DNA of 64,000 nucleotides from Frondihabitans australicus (GCF_003634555.1 NZ_RBKS01000001.1:3038001-3102000), one strand, 5' to 3'. Shown: positions 23,318 through 33,512, counted from the stretch's first letter. The notes: generated from the letters alone by a model not told the origin. Program-made: numbers and translations.

Positions 23318-23515
23318 CTACTGCGCAGCCCACGCCACGTCGACGTCGGACTCCTCATAGCCCCAGCGATCACTCGCCTCGCCGGCCTGAAGGAGCCGCT
23401 TGACGGCGGCGCGATCCGCGTCCGGCCCGATGTCGAGCTCGATGCCCGCCTCTCGACTCCCGTGTGGCGAGGTGGAGGCGGGCGTCGGCTCCCCCTCCGA
23501 CAGTGACGAGGTCAC
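23318..23515 (-). CDS. Small acidic hypothetical protein (tentative)
   Basis: This 65-residue frame starts at GTG with GAAGA upstream. Its composition is acidic and coding-like (IELDIGPDADRAAVKRLLQAGEASDRWGYEESDVDVAW), with a C-terminal half resembling small helical proteins. It could be a 5'-truncated remnant. No family recognised. Confidence 0.4.
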   Translation of the reverse strand: MTSSLSEGEPTPASTSPHGSREAGIELDIGPDADRAAVKRLLQAGEASDRWGYEESDVDVAWAAQ

Positions 23516-23558
23516 TCTTCGACACTCCGGATGCGAAGGAAGGCACGCTCTCGAGACG

Positions 23559-23985
23559 TTATAGCCCAGTACCCGCCCGGCTCACCCACACGGATCCGGT
23601 GGTGAACGGTGGCCAGTCCTCGTCGTCCTGCTCGAGTGTCACGACGATTTTGACTATCTCGGGATTGGGGACGCCGATCACGATCTCGTCTCCGATATTT
23701 TCGGGGCTGGGCCGAGGAGCGGTTGCCTCGACGGATTCCCGAAGTCGCCGCCCTCCCAGGGCAAGCGGGCGAGGGAGTCGCGCCACACGACCTGCAGGGC
23801 GTCCACGGACCCGTACAGGCCTTCGAGGGCAGTCAGCCCGGACGTATCGCAAGCATCGATCAGCGTGAGAGGAGCGTTCTCGCGCGTCGGGTCGACGATC
23901 CCATCGCCCGCGCCGAAGCGGCGGGCCGGATCGCCAACCCGAACTCGGCGATGGTCGTGTCGAGATCGTTGTGGACATTCCCCAC
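23559..23985 (-). pseudogene. Frameshifted remnant of an unknown small protein gene
   Basis: Reading leftward, coding-like peptide switches frame twice. A first part (VHNDLDTTIAEFGLAIR) is followed in another frame by RENAPLTLIDACDTSGLTALEGLYGSVDALQVVWRDSLARLPW. A third frame then ends with IGDEIVIGVPNPEIVKIVVTLEQ and a stop at 23559. Each part has sensible composition while its continuation turns arginine-rich. The middle part resembles DUF6968-like small proteins only vaguely. Sequencing error could mimic one shift but is less likely for two. Confidence 0.45.
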
Positions 23986-24005
23986 CCCCTCGCTCTAGGA
24001 CGCAC

Positions 24006-24178
24006 GCAGAGCAGGATCGGGTGGCCATACGCGACATCCCGTGGCCAAAGACGTGGCCGTGCATGAAAAGGACTCGCGGAAGAGAGGAGCGGCGAGCGCA
24101 GCGAGCTCGCGAAGCCGCCGGCAGGCCCCAGCGGAGCGACGCGATGCGGAGCATCGCAGACGGCACCCAGGAATTGAC
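24006..24178. other. Intergenic stretch without recognised gene
   Basis: Nothing gene-like was recognised between the decayed gene and the tRNA-Leu terminator. Frames here lack start signals and motifs. Confidence 0.4.
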
Positions 24179-24208
24179 GATGCCCGCATCCGAATGGATG
24201 CGGGCATC
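24179..24208 (-). terminator. Terminator of tRNA-Leu
   Basis: A perfect 13-bp stem (GATGCCCGCATCC 24179-24191 with 24196-24208) with a 4-nt loop lies 14 bp beyond the CCA end of the leftward tRNA gene. Confidence 0.8.
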
Positions 24209-24222
24209 AGTCAAGCAATTGC

Positions 24223-24309
24223 TGGTGCGCGAGGGGGGAGTTGAACCCCCACGCCCTCACGGGCACACGGACCTGAACCGTGCGCGTCTGCCTATTCCGC
24301 CACTCGCGC
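24223..24309 (-). tRNA. tRNA-Leu (anticodon CAG)
   Basis: This 87-nt class II tRNA has acceptor arms GCGCGAG/CTCGCGC and discriminator A, with CCA encoded. The anticodon stem is CACGG/CCGTG with loop TTCAGGT (CAG). It has a long variable arm and a GGTTCAA T-loop. Its 3' end faces the variable region, a common integration point, but no duplicated 3' end was found in the window. Confidence 0.97.
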
Positions 24310-24506
24310 CAGCGCCAGCCGCGTGAACCGAGCGAACTCGGCCGAAGCGACTGAACAGAGGTGTCATCCCCCAGGGGGAAGACGTGTCGGCCCCGAGGGA
24401 CCAACCTGAAAACGATAGCATGCAGAAAGACCCCGATATGCACCGGGTAGTCTCGGGGGACCTCTGCTGGCGGCCAGAATCCGCCCTGCACCGACCTGGA
24501 GAACCC

Positions 24507-25232
24507 ATGGGGCTACTCGACAACTTCGAACAGCGTCTGGAGCGCGTCGTCAACGGCGCGTTCTCGAAGACGTTCCGTTCGGGTGTCCAGCCCCTGGAGA
24601 TCACGGCGGCGTTGCGCCGAGAGCTGGACGTGAAGGCGGCGGTGGTGTCGCGCGAGCGCATCCTGGTGCCGAACGAGTTCCGCGTGCTCCTGAGCCCCAA
24701 AGACTTCGCGAACATGAACGCGATGGGCAGCGCTCTGATCGAAGAGCTGCGGCAGCTGGTCACGACGCACGCGAAGGCCCAGAACTACGCGTTCGCGGGG
24801 CCGGTGCGGGTCGCCCTTGAAGAGAGCGCCGACCTCAGCGTCGGCATCATCAGGATCGAGTCGGCTCACGTCCGCGAGGAAGACGTCACGTGGACCCCGG
24901 TGGTCGAGATCGACGGCCGGCAGCACGCCCTTAAGAGAGGTCGCACGATCATCGGCCGCGGGAGCGACGCCGACATCACCGTGCAAGACACCGGCACGAG
25001 CCGGAAGCACGTCGAGATCCTGTGGGACGGCAAGCACGCGCAGGCCACCGACCTGGGCTCGACGAACGGCTCGAAGCTCGACGGGGCGTCGCTCACGAAG
25101 GCCGTCGTCCAGCCCGATTCCGTCATCCAGATCGGCCGTACGCGTATCGTGTTCCGAGTGCTTCCCGTGTCGACGACCCCCGGGCGTCCTGGCGAACCCC
25201 GCCGTGACGACCGAGACGGAGGTCTCCGGTGA
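24507..25232 (+). CDS. fhaA: FhaA: DUF3662 and FHA domain protein
   Basis: This 241-residue protein has an N-terminal DUF3662 domain (about residues 1-120; MGLLDNFEQRLERVVNGAF). A C-terminal FHA domain (about 145-225) has the phosphothreonine-binding motifs GRGSDADI, SRKHVEI and STNGSKLDG. FhaA binds phosphorylated partners and helps control peptidoglycan synthesis. The start follows GGAG. It is the first gene of the fhaA-fhaB-pstP-rodA-pbpA-pknA operon and overlaps fhaB by 4 bp. Confidence 0.95.
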   Translation: MGLLDNFEQRLERVVNGAFSKTFRSGVQPLEITAALRRELDVKAAVVSRERILVPNEFRVLLSPKDFANMNAMGSALIEELRQLVTTHAKAQNYAFAGPVRVALEESADLSVGIIRIESAHVREEDVTWTPVVEIDGRQHALKRGRTIIGRGSDADITVQDTGTSRKHVEILWDGKHAQATDLGSTNGSKLDGASLTKAVVQPDSVIQIGRTRIVFRVLPVSTTPGRPGEPRRDDRDGGLR

Positions 25233-25777
25233 CCAGTGAGCTGACCCTCCTCGTGCTCCGGATCGCGTTCATCGTGGTCCTCTGGCTCTTCATCTTCTTC
25301 ATCGTCTACGCGCTGCGCAGCGACCTGTTCGGGCAGCGGGCGAAACGCCTGCCGAACGAGCAGCAGACGGCGACGCCCCCCGGCGGGCAGCCCGCCCAGG
25401 CCGCGGCAGCGCCGGCTCCTGCGGCCCCGCGCCCCACGTCGACCCGACCGAGCTCGGCCCCGTCGCCGATCACCGAGCAGGGCTCGCCCGCGTCGCGCCT
25501 GCTGATCACGAAGGGCGCGAAGTCGGGCCTGGAGATGCCGCTCGGCGACGGCCCGCTCACGATCGGCCGGTCGAACGAGAGCAATCTCGTGATCCGCGAC
25601 GACTACACCTCGACCCACCACGCACGACTCATGCTGTGGAACGGCCGCTGGGTGATCCAAGATCTGGACTCGACGAACGGCACGTTCGTGAACGGCGAGC
25701 GAGTCACCGTTCCCACGCCCGTCCCGCTGAACACGACGGTCACCATCGGCACCACGAGCTTCGAGTTGCGGCGGTAG
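25229..25777 (+). CDS. fhaB: FhaB/FipA: membrane-anchored FHA protein
   Basis: This 182-residue protein has an N-terminal membrane helix (residues about 5-27), a Pro/Ala-rich linker, and a C-terminal FHA domain (GRSNESNLVIRDDYTSTHHARL, STNGTFVNG). It starts at a GTG overlapping the fhaA stop. In actinobacteria FhaB is a substrate of PknA/PknB and links them to the division machinery. Confidence 0.94.
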   Translation: MTSELTLLVLRIAFIVVLWLFIFFIVYALRSDLFGQRAKRLPNEQQTATPPGGQPAQAAAAPAPAAPRPTSTRPSSAPSPITEQGSPASRLLITKGAKSGLEMPLGDGPLTIGRSNESNLVIRDDYTSTHHARLMLWNGRWVIQDLDSTNGTFVNGERVTVPTPVPLNTTVTIGTTSFELRR

Positions 25778-25780
25778 CGG

Positions 25781-27019
25781 GTGGCGATCAAGAGCGCAGC
25801 GCTGTCGAACGTCGGCAAGATCCGGGCCAACAACCAGGACTCCGGGTATGCCGGCAACAACCTCTTCGTCGTCGCCGACGGAATGGGCGGGCACGCGGGC
25901 GGCGACGTCGCGTCGGCCATCGCGATCCGCAGGATCCGCGAGACCGACAAGCCCTACACCTCCCCCGCCGACGCCGAGTTCGCCCTGCAGTCGTCGCTGA
26001 TCGCCGCGAACCAGCTGCTCGCCGAGACCGTGTTCGAGCACCAGGAGCTCACGGGCATGGGCACCACGGTCAGCGCCATGATGCGGGTGGGCGACTCCGT
26101 CGCGATCGCGCACATCGGCGACTCGCGAATCTACCTGTTCCGCGACGGCGAGCTCAGCCAGATCACCGCCGACCACACGTTCGTGCAGCGCCTCGTCGAC
26201 TCGGGCCGCATCACGCCCGAAGAGGCCGCCGTCCACCCCCGCCGCTCGGTGCTGATGCGCGTGCTCGGCGACGTCGATGCGGCCCCCGAGGTCGACACGG
26301 CGATCCTCGGCACACAGCCGGGCGACCGCTGGCTCATCTGCTCCGACGGTCTCTCCAGCTATCTGGCCGAAGACAGGATCCGAAAGGCCCTCGCCTCCGA
26401 GCTCGATCCCGACGCGGTCGCCCGCCGCCTCGTGAAAGAGACCCTCGACCACGGTGCGCCCGACAACGTCACGGTCGTCGTGGTCGACGTCGACGACAGC
26501 GAGTCGAGCGCGGCCGAGGTGCCCACGACGGTCGGCTCGGCGGCGGCCCCGCTCACGTTCGAGGGGGAGGCCGGGCGTCGGCCGCTGCGGCTCCCCACGA
26601 TCCTGCTGCACCCGCTCAAGGTCGCGACCACGCCGGAAGACGCGCACTTCGAGCCCGAGAGCGACGAATACCTCGCCGAGCTGATCGCCGAAGACCGCCG
26701 TCGTGCGCGCCGCCGCCGCATCAGCTGGCTGACCGCGCTGGGCATCGGCATCGTGATCGTGGTGATCGCCGCGATCGCGTCGTACCGCTGGACTCAAGAC
26801 CACTATTACGTCGGCGAGCAGAACGGCACGGTCGTCATCTACAAGGGTGTGCAGTCGAGCCTCGGGCCGATCCGCCTGTCGAGCGTCTACGAGACCACGA
26901 CGGTGAAGGTGTCGACTCTGTCGACCTACAACCAGCAGAGCGTCGACGACACCATCAACGCCTCGAGCCTGAAGAACGCGCGCTCGATCGTCGAGAGGCT
27001 GGCCGATGCCGCCCAGTAA
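25781..27019 (+). CDS. pstP: PstP: PP2C-type Ser/Thr phosphatase
   Basis: This 412-residue protein has a cytoplasmic PP2C domain (about residues 1-235) with RANNQD (15-20), DGMGGHAGGD (33-42), GTT, HIGDSR, SDGLSS and DN-V metal-site motifs. A membrane helix (about 316-338) and an extracellular tail of about 75 residues follow. It reverses phosphorylation by the Ser/Thr kinases encoded at the end of the operon. It starts with GTG 3 bp after fhaB. Confidence 0.95.
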   Translation: MAIKSAALSNVGKIRANNQDSGYAGNNLFVVADGMGGHAGGDVASAIAIRRIRETDKPYTSPADAEFALQSSLIAANQLLAETVFEHQELTGMGTTVSAMMRVGDSVAIAHIGDSRIYLFRDGELSQITADHTFVQRLVDSGRITPEEAAVHPRRSVLMRVLGDVDAAPEVDTAILGTQPGDRWLICSDGLSSYLAEDRIRKALASELDPDAVARRLVKETLDHGAPDNVTVVVVDVDDSESSAAEVPTTVGSAAAPLTFEGEAGRRPLRLPTILLHPLKVATTPEDAHFEPESDEYLAELIAEDRRRARRRRISWLTALGIGIVIVVIAAIASYRWTQDHYYVGEQNGTVVIYKGVQSSLGPIRLSSVYETTTVKVSTLSTYNQQSVDDTINASSLKNARSIVERLADAAQ

Positions 27020-28430
27020 CGACGCGACGCAGGCCATCGGCCGCCCCTCGAACCCGGGCGGCGCGCAGGCGATGACGGAGAAGATCACGATCAGGCTCCG
27101 CACGCCGTCGCGCCTGCGCAACATCGAGCTCGGGCTGCTGTTCGTGGCCTGCGGCATCTGCGCGGGCGCGATGATCCTGGTCCAGCTCGGCGCCATCGGC
27201 CACATCGAGACCGGGATCCTGTGGTCGGGCGTGCTGATCCTGGTGCTCGCCCTGGTCATGCACATCGTGCTGCGGGTCGTCGCAAGCCAGGCCGACCCGT
27301 TCGTACTGCCCATCGGGCTCACGCTGAACGGCCTCGGGATCGCCGAGATCTACCGCATCGACATCCCGACCTGGACCACCTCGACGCCGACCCACGCCGG
27401 CGAGCGACAGATCTACTGGACCATCGGCGCCATGGTCATCGCGATCATCGTGCTGCTGGGCATCCGCAACTACCGGGTGCTGGCGAGATATCGCTACATC
27501 GCGATGTTCACGTCGATCGTGCTGCTGCTCCTGCCGCTCGTGCCGGGCCTCGGCCGCGAGGGCCTCAACGCCCGCGTGTGGATCGACCTCGGGCCGTTCT
27601 CGTTCCAGCCGGGTGAGATCGCGAAGATCACTCTCGCGATCTTCTTCGCCGGCTACCTCGTGCAGGCGCGTGACTCGCTGTCGCTCATGGGGCCGAAGAT
27701 CCTCGGGCTGCAGTTCCCTCGGCCGCGAGACCTCGGCCCGATCCTGGTCATCTGGGCGGTCGCGATGCTCGTGCTGATCTTCGAGCGCGACCTGGGCACG
27801 TCGCTGCTGTACTTCGGGCTCTTCCTCGTGATGATCTACGTCGCGACCGGCAAGGCCTCCTGGGTGCTGATCGGCCTGGTCCTCTTCGTCGGCGGCGCCA
27901 TCGTCGCGAGCCTGTCGCTCTCCTACGTCCACGGCCGCTTCGCCGCCTGGCTCACCCCGTTCGACTCGAGCGTCTACAACGCGTACGGCGGCAGCTACCA
28001 GCTGGTCACCGGCCTGTTCGGCTTCGCCAACGGCGGCCTCATCGGCACCGGTCTCGGGCAGGGCAGCCCGCAGACGACACCGCTGGCCCAGAGCGACTAC
28101 ATCATCGCCTCGCTCGGCGAAGAGCTCGGCCTCGCGGGGCTCGTCGCGATCCTCGGGCTCTACCTGCTTCTCGTGTCGCGAGGCTTCAGGATCGCGTTCG
28201 TGGGCCAGGACGACTTCGGCAAGCTGCTCGGCGTCGGGCTCTCGTTCGCGATCGCGCTCCAGGTCTTCGTGGTCATGGGCGGAGTCACCCGCGTGATCCC
28301 GCTGACGGGCCTGACCATGCCGTTCCTCGCGGCGGGCGGATCGTCGCTCCTGTCGAACTGGATCATCGTCGCCCTGATCCTCCGACTCTCCGACGGCATC
28401 AGGTCGGGGCCCAGGATGGTGATCGGCTGA
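27006..28430 (+). CDS. rodA: RodA/FtsW-type SEDS glycosyltransferase
   Basis: This 474-residue polytopic SEDS protein contains the conserved RDLGTSLLYFGLF region with the key Asp, plus PFDSS, GSYQL, GLGQGSPQTTPLAQSDYI and GLTMPFLAAGGSSLL. SEDS proteins polymerise glycan strands from lipid II and work with a class B PBP, here the adjacent pbpA. It overlaps pstP by 14 bp. Confidence 0.95.
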   Translation: MPPSNDATQAIGRPSNPGGAQAMTEKITIRLRTPSRLRNIELGLLFVACGICAGAMILVQLGAIGHIETGILWSGVLILVLALVMHIVLRVVASQADPFVLPIGLTLNGLGIAEIYRIDIPTWTTSTPTHAGERQIYWTIGAMVIAIIVLLGIRNYRVLARYRYIAMFTSIVLLLLPLVPGLGREGLNARVWIDLGPFSFQPGEIAKITLAIFFAGYLVQARDSLSLMGPKILGLQFPRPRDLGPILVIWAVAMLVLIFERDLGTSLLYFGLFLVMIYVATGKASWVLIGLVLFVGGAIVASLSLSYVHGRFAAWLTPFDSSVYNAYGGSYQLVTGLFGFANGGLIGTGLGQGSPQTTPLAQSDYIIASLGEELGLAGLVAILGLYLLLVSRGFRIAFVGQDDFGKLLGVGLSFAIALQVFVVMGGVTRVIPLTGLTMPFLAAGGSSLLSNWIIVALILRLSDGIRSGPRMVIG

Positions 28431-29887
28431 TGAACAAGCAGCTCAAGCGCGTCTCCGTGGTGGTCCTCGCCATGTTCGTGGCGCTGCTCGTGTCGAGCAC
28501 CTACATCACCGGCATCCAGGCCGACTCCCTGCGCGCCGACCCTCGCAACTCGCGCGCGATCCTCGAGAGCTACTCCGCGCAGCGCGGTGCGATCCTCGTC
28601 GACGGAAAGCCCGTCGCCGAGTCGGTGGCATCCAACGACCAGTACAAGTTCCTGCGCAAGTACACCGACGGCGCCCTCTACGCGCCCGTCACCGGGTACT
28701 ACACACTCGGCGAGGGCGCCACGGGCATCGAGAACTCGCTCAACAAGCAGCTCACCGGCAAGTCGAACGAGCAGTTCTTCGACCAGCTCAACTCGCTCAT
28801 CACCGGCAAGGACCCCGAGGGCGCCACGGTCGCGACCACGATCGACGCCAAGGTGCAGCAGGTCGCGTACGACGCGCTCGGCGACAACACCGGCGCCGTG
28901 GTCGCGATCCAGCCCTCGACCGGCAAGATCCTGGCCATGGTGTCGAAGGGCTCGTACGACCCGAACCTCCTGGCGAGCCACGACCGGGCATCCGTGCTGA
29001 AGAACTACGACACGCTCCTGCACGACTCCTCCCAGCCCCTCATCAACCGGGCCATCGCCGGCGACCTCTACTTCCCGGGCTCGACGTTCAAGCTCGTCGT
29101 CGCGGCCGCCGCCTTCGAGTCGGGCAAGTACACGAAGGACTCGAAGCTGCCGAACCCCGCGCAGTTCACGCTGACGGGAACCACGACGAAGATCAACAAC
29201 GCCGAGGGCGGCGCCTGCGGCGGCGGCTCGACGGTGACCATCGAGACCGCTCTGGTCGACTCGTGCAACATCCCGTTCGCCGAGCTGGGCGAGAAGCTCG
29301 GCTACGACACGATCAACGCCATGGCGAAGAAGTTCGGCTTCGACTCGGCCGTCGAGATCCCCCAGAAGTCGACCCCGAGCGTGTTCCCCGCGACGAACGG
29401 CGACGACGCCACGCTCGAGCTGCAGTCGTTCGGCCAGGGCAGCGTGCGCGAGACGCCGCTGCAGGTCGCGATGACCACCGCGACGATCGCCAACGGCGGC
29501 CAGGAGATGTCGCCCACGCTCATCGACAACATCCAGAACCCCGACCTCTCGTACCTCGAGAAGTTCAAGGCCACCTCCCTCGGCAACCCGATCAGCGAGT
29601 CGACCGCGTCGACCCTCACGCAGCTGATGACCGAGGTGGTCAACGAGGGCACCGGCACCAATGCCAGAATTAGCGGGGTCGATGTCGCAGGCAAGACCGG
29701 AACAGCCGAGAACGGCACCGGTCAGCCGTACACCCTCTGGTTCACCGGCTTCGCTCCGGCGAAGAATCCGGAGGTCGCGGTGGCGGTGGTCGTCGGGAAC
29801 GGCGCAGGTCAGGGGCAGTCGCTCGTCGGCAACACGGCGGCGGCACCGATAGCAAGGCAAGTCATGGAGGCGGTGCTGAACAAATGA
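28430..29887 (+). CDS. pbpA: PbpA: class B penicillin-binding protein
   Basis: This 485-residue transpeptidase has one N-terminal membrane anchor (about residues 8-28). The active-site motifs are S218TFK221, S278CN280 and K422TG424. It crosslinks peptidoglycan synthesised by the adjacent RodA. The ATG overlaps the rodA stop by 1 bp and its own stop overlaps pknA. Confidence 0.95.
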   Translation: MNKQLKRVSVVVLAMFVALLVSSTYITGIQADSLRADPRNSRAILESYSAQRGAILVDGKPVAESVASNDQYKFLRKYTDGALYAPVTGYYTLGEGATGIENSLNKQLTGKSNEQFFDQLNSLITGKDPEGATVATTIDAKVQQVAYDALGDNTGAVVAIQPSTGKILAMVSKGSYDPNLLASHDRASVLKNYDTLLHDSSQPLINRAIAGDLYFPGSTFKLVVAAAAFESGKYTKDSKLPNPAQFTLTGTTTKINNAEGGACGGGSTVTIETALVDSCNIPFAELGEKLGYDTINAMAKKFGFDSAVEIPQKSTPSVFPATNGDDATLELQSFGQGSVRETPLQVAMTTATIANGGQEMSPTLIDNIQNPDLSYLEKFKATSLGNPISESTASTLTQLMTEVVNEGTGTNARISGVDVAGKTGTAENGTGQPYTLWFTGFAPAKNPEVAVAVVVGNGAGQGQSLVGNTAAAPIARQVMEAVLNK

Positions 29888-31695
29888 GGCCATATTCAGG
29901 ACTCACTTTCGGAGGGCGTTACGAGCTCTCGTCGCGTGTCGCGATCGGCGGCATGGGCGAGGTCTGGCAGGCCACCGACCTCGTGATCGGCCGCACCGTC
30001 GCCATCAAGATCTTGAAGGACGAGTACCTCGGCGACCCCGGGTTCCTCGAGCGGTTCCGCGCCGAGGCGCGCCACGCCGCCCTCGTCAACCACGAGGGCA
30101 TCGCCAACGTCTTCGACTACGGCGAGGAGGAGGGCAGCGCCTACCTCGTGATGGAGCTCGTGCCCGGCGAGGCGCTCTCCACCATCCTCGAGCGCGATCG
30201 CGTGCTCCCCACCGACAAGGTGCTCGACATCGTCGCGCAGACGGCGTCCGCCCTCCAGGCCGCCCACGCGGCCGGCCTCGTCCACCGCGACATCAAGCCC
30301 GGCAACCTGCTGATCACGCCCGACGGCCGCGTGAAGATCACCGACTTCGGCATCGCCCGGATCGCCGACCAGGTTCCGCTGACCGCCACCGGGCAGGTCA
30401 TGGGCACCGTGCAGTACCTCTCGCCCGAGCAGGCGTCGGGGCATCCTGCGTCCCCCTCGACCGACATCTACTCGCTCGGCATCGTCGCCTACGAGGCCCT
30501 CGCCGGCCGCCGCCCCTTCACGGGCGAGTCGCAGGTCGCGATCGCCATGGCGCAGATCAACGAGACGCCGCCCGACCTGCCGACGACGATCCCCGAGCCC
30601 GTGCGCAGGCTCGTGCTCTCGTGCATCGCCAAGAAGCCCGCCGAGCGCCCCGCATCCGCCGCCGCCCTGGCGCAGGCCGCTCGCGCGCTCCGCCGCGGCG
30701 ACGTGGTCGCGGCCACCGCCGCCGTGCCGTTCATCGGCGCCGCTGCGGCCGCCGACACCGCGACCCAGGCGTTCAGCGCGCAGGATGCAACGACCCGCCT
30801 CATGAACGCCGGCGACGTCGGCCCCGCCACGGCCGCAGTCCTCGGCCTGGGTGCTGCCACATCGCAGGTCCCCGCGGCCGGCGGTGCCGGAGCAGGCGCC
30901 CCGGGCGAGGTCGACGAGGGCGACGGCGAGCGGAAGAAGCGCAGCGCGTGGTTCTGGCCCGTCATCGTGCTGGCGATCATCGTCGTGGTCGGCGGCATCG
31001 CCCTGGCCGTGACGCTCGCCTCGCGCAACGGTGCCTCGGCTCCTGCGACCAGCACGTCCAGCAGCGTGAAGCACACGAAGAGCTCGTCGCCCAAGCCGAG
31101 CCCCACCCCGACCGACACGTCGTCGTCGCACACTATCAACGCCAGCGACTACATCGGCAAGACCGAGGCTCAGGCGCGGCTCGCCCTGCAGAACATGGGC
31201 TACCAGGTGACGACGGCTGCGAACCCGAAGACGGCGCCGACGTCGGCGCAGGTCGGAACGGTCTACAACGTCGACCCGACCGGCGTCGTGCCCGCGGGCG
31301 AGACCGTGACCCTGTACGTGTACGCGGCCGCCCCGAGCGCCGGTCAGCCCGGCGCCCCGACGACGACCGACACGACGATCCCGGCCGACAACTCGACGAC
31401 GGCGACGATCACCATCCCGAGCTACAACGGCTGCCCGGTGGGTTATTCGCCGACGCTGATCAACTACAGCATCTCGGGCGGCACCGACAGTTCCGGCAAG
31501 ACCACCGCCTCGGTCGGCACCAACGTCACCAGCGTCCAGGTGGAGTCGTCGAAGGCCGGCACCCTCACGTTCGTCTACTCGGTGAACTGCGGCAGCACGG
31601 TCAAGTCGCCCACGTCGGCGGGTGTGTCGATCACTGTGACCGCCGCGGCGACGTCCGACCCGACCGACGGCTCGACCCCGCCGGCCGGCAACTGA
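29884..31695 (+). CDS. pknA: PknA-type Ser/Thr protein kinase with PASTA and extra extracellular domain
   Basis: This 603-residue kinase has an intact catalytic domain (GGMGEV glycine loop, Lys42, HRDIKPGN 134-141, DFG 154-156). A linker and a membrane helix near 352-380 follow. The outside part has one PASTA domain (about 419-482) and a further beta-rich module with two Cys (about 502-592). PknA of mycobacteria lacks PASTA domains, so the extracellular part is notable. The ATG overlaps the pbpA stop. Confidence 0.93.
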   Translation: MRPYSGLTFGGRYELSSRVAIGGMGEVWQATDLVIGRTVAIKILKDEYLGDPGFLERFRAEARHAALVNHEGIANVFDYGEEEGSAYLVMELVPGEALSTILERDRVLPTDKVLDIVAQTASALQAAHAAGLVHRDIKPGNLLITPDGRVKITDFGIARIADQVPLTATGQVMGTVQYLSPEQASGHPASPSTDIYSLGIVAYEALAGRRPFTGESQVAIAMAQINETPPDLPTTIPEPVRRLVLSCIAKKPAERPASAAALAQAARALRRGDVVAATAAVPFIGAAAAADTATQAFSAQDATTRLMNAGDVGPATAAVLGLGAATSQVPAAGGAGAGAPGEVDEGDGERKKRSAWFWPVIVLAIIVVVGGIALAVTLASRNGASAPATSTSSSVKHTKSSSPKPSPTPTDTSSSHTINASDYIGKTEAQARLALQNMGYQVTTAANPKTAPTSAQVGTVYNVDPTGVVPAGETVTLYVYAAAPSAGQPGAPTTTDTTIPADNSTTATITIPSYNGCPVGYSPTLINYSISGGTDSSGKTTASVGTNVTSVQVESSKAGTLTFVYSVNCGSTVKSPTSAGVSITVTAAATSDPTDGSTPPAGN

Positions 31696-31799
31696 CCCCC
31701 TCCCGCACGTCATCACAGGAGGTTCCCTGGCTCACAGCCGGAGACCCCTCGTCCCGTCCCGGTACACTGGGGCGGGACTTGTGCATGGGAGATCATTCA

Positions 31800-33512
31800 G
31801 TGGCTGAAGGCGTGACCGAGGGGATCAGCCTCCTCGCCAACCGATACCAGATCGGTCGGCTGATCGGTCATGGCGGTATGGCCAACGTCTACCTCGGCAC
31901 CGACTCCCGTCTCGGCCGGCAGGTCGCCATCAAGCTGATGAAGTCGCAGCTCGCGACCGACCCGTCGTTCCGCAGCCGATTCCGCCAGGAGGCGCAGGCG
32001 GCAGCGCGCATGGCCCACCCCACCATCGTCCGCGTCTTCGACGCCGGAGAAGAGACCACGCGCGACGCCCTCGGCAACACCGTCCTCGTGCCGTACATCG
32101 TCATGGAGTACGTCGAGGGCCGCATGCTCAAAGACCTCATCGCCGAGGGCCCGCTCCCTCCGAAGGAGGCCGTGCGCATCACCGAGGGCATCCTCACCGC
32201 CCTCGAGTACAGCCACCGCGCCGGCGTCGTGCACCGCGACATCAAGCCCGGCAACGTCATGCTGACCCACACCGGCCAGGTGAAGGTGATGGACTTCGGC
32301 ATCGCCCGCGCCGTCTCCGACTCGGCCGCGACCGTCGCGCAGACCACGGCGATCCTCGGCACCGCTCAATACTTCTCTCCCGAGCAGGCGCGCGGCGAGA
32401 CCGTCGACGCACGCAGCGACCTCTACTCGACCGGGGTCGTGCTCTTCGAGATGCTGACCGGGCGGCCCCCGTTCCGCGGCGATTCGCCGGTGGCCGTGGC
32501 GTACCAGCACGTCAGCGAGCCGCCGGCGGCGCCGAGCACCCTGAATCCTGCGATCTCGCCCGCTCTCGACGCCGTGACCCTGCACGCGCTCGCCAAGAAC
32601 CGCCTCGACCGGTTCCAGTCGGCCCACGAGTTCCGCGCCGATGTCGTCGATGCCGGAGCAGGGCAACTCCCCGCCCGCAAGATCCACACGGCGCCCCCGA
32701 CCCCCACCACGGTGATGTTCGGCGTCGATCCTCGCACCGCCGCAGGTTCCGACGCCGCCCTGAAAGAGCTCTCGAGCACCGACACGAACCGCCCTGCGCG
32801 CACGCAGACGCGGCCGCCGGTGGCCTGGCTCTGGGCGGGCATCGTCCTCATCGCGGTGGTCGTGATCGCCGTGGTCGTGTGGGTGCTGCACCTGTCGCCG
32901 ATCAAGCTCGAGAACAACGACGCCAGCACGGTGCCGAACCTGTCGTCCGAGACGTACGCGCAGGGCTCGGCCAAGCTGACCAAGCTCGGGCTCGACCCGT
33001 CGCGCACCGACCAGTCGAGTTCGTCGGTCGCCTCCGGCCACATCATCAAGACCGTGCCGGGCGCCGGCCAGAACGTCACCAAGGGCGAGCCCATCGACGT
33101 CTACGTCTCGACCGGCCCCGCGACCGTGTCGATGCCCGACGTGACCGGTCAGAGCAGCGACTCGGCCTGGGCGGCGATCACGTCCGCGGGGCTGGTGAAG
33201 GGCTCGCAGACGCAGCAGGACTCGCCGTCCGCCCCCTCGGGCACCGTGATCTCGACAACGCCGACGTCAGGCACCGCGGTGGCTCCCGGCAGCAGCGTCA
33301 ACATCATCGTGTCCAGCGGCACCGTCGCGGTGCCCGACGTGACGCAGCAGCCTCTGACCGAGGCCACGAACACCCTCACGGCGCTGGGGCTCGACGTGAC
33401 GCCGCAGGCCGACTACACGTGCACGGGCGAGACCGTGTCCGCGCAGTCGCTGCCGCCGGGCGAGCAGCCACAGGCCTCGCCGATCACCCTCACGTACTGC
33501 GCCGGCAGCTGA
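31800..33512 (+). CDS. pknB: PknB-type Ser/Thr protein kinase with three PASTA domains
   Basis: This 570-residue kinase has a GHGGMANV glycine loop, HRDIKPGN near residue 143 and DFG. A membrane helix lies near 340-365, followed by three PASTA repeats (about 377-437, 440-505 and 508-570). The last repeat carries two Cys. PASTA repeats bind muropeptides and lipid II, coupling wall state to kinase activity. The GTG at 31800 is chosen because GGGAGA lies 7 bp upstream; the ATG at 31785 is an alternative. A TACACT -10-like hexamer (31762-31767) suggests its own promoter. Confidence 0.94.
   Translation: MAEGVTEGISLLANRYQIGRLIGHGGMANVYLGTDSRLGRQVAIKLMKSQLATDPSFRSRFRQEAQAAARMAHPTIVRVFDAGEETTRDALGNTVLVPYIVMEYVEGRMLKDLIAEGPLPPKEAVRITEGILTALEYSHRAGVVHRDIKPGNVMLTHTGQVKVMDFGIARAVSDSAATVAQTTAILGTAQYFSPEQARGETVDARSDLYSTGVVLFEMLTGRPPFRGDSPVAVAYQHVSEPPAAPSTLNPAISPALDAVTLHALAKNRLDRFQSAHEFRADVVDAGAGQLPARKIHTAPPTPTTVMFGVDPRTAAGSDAALKELSSTDTNRPARTQTRPPVAWLWAGIVLIAVVVIAVVVWVLHLSPIKLENNDASTVPNLSSETYAQGSAKLTKLGLDPSRTDQSSSSVASGHIIKTVPGAGQNVTKGEPIDVYVSTGPATVSMPDVTGQSSDSAWAAITSAGLVKGSQTQQDSPSAPSGTVISTTPTSGTAVAPGSSVNIIVSSGTVAVPDVTQQPLTEATNTLTALGLDVTPQADYTCTGETVSAQSLPPGEQPQASPITLTYCAGS

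Noticed and set aside
23087-23506. 139-codon rightward frame
   Set aside because: It is arginine-rich with no start signal and overlaps the tentative minus-strand small gene.
24223-24309. Active integration site at tRNA-Leu
   Set aside because: No integrase gene and no second copy of the tRNA 3' end were found in the window.
24866-27322. 818-codon frame opposite fhaA-pstP
   Set aside because: It runs antisense across three clearly functional genes and shows only repetitive Arg/Asp/Gly composition.
31785-31799. ATG at 31785 as the pknB start
   Set aside because: It is only about 10 bp after the likely transcription start, while the GTG at 31800 has a well-placed GGGAGA.
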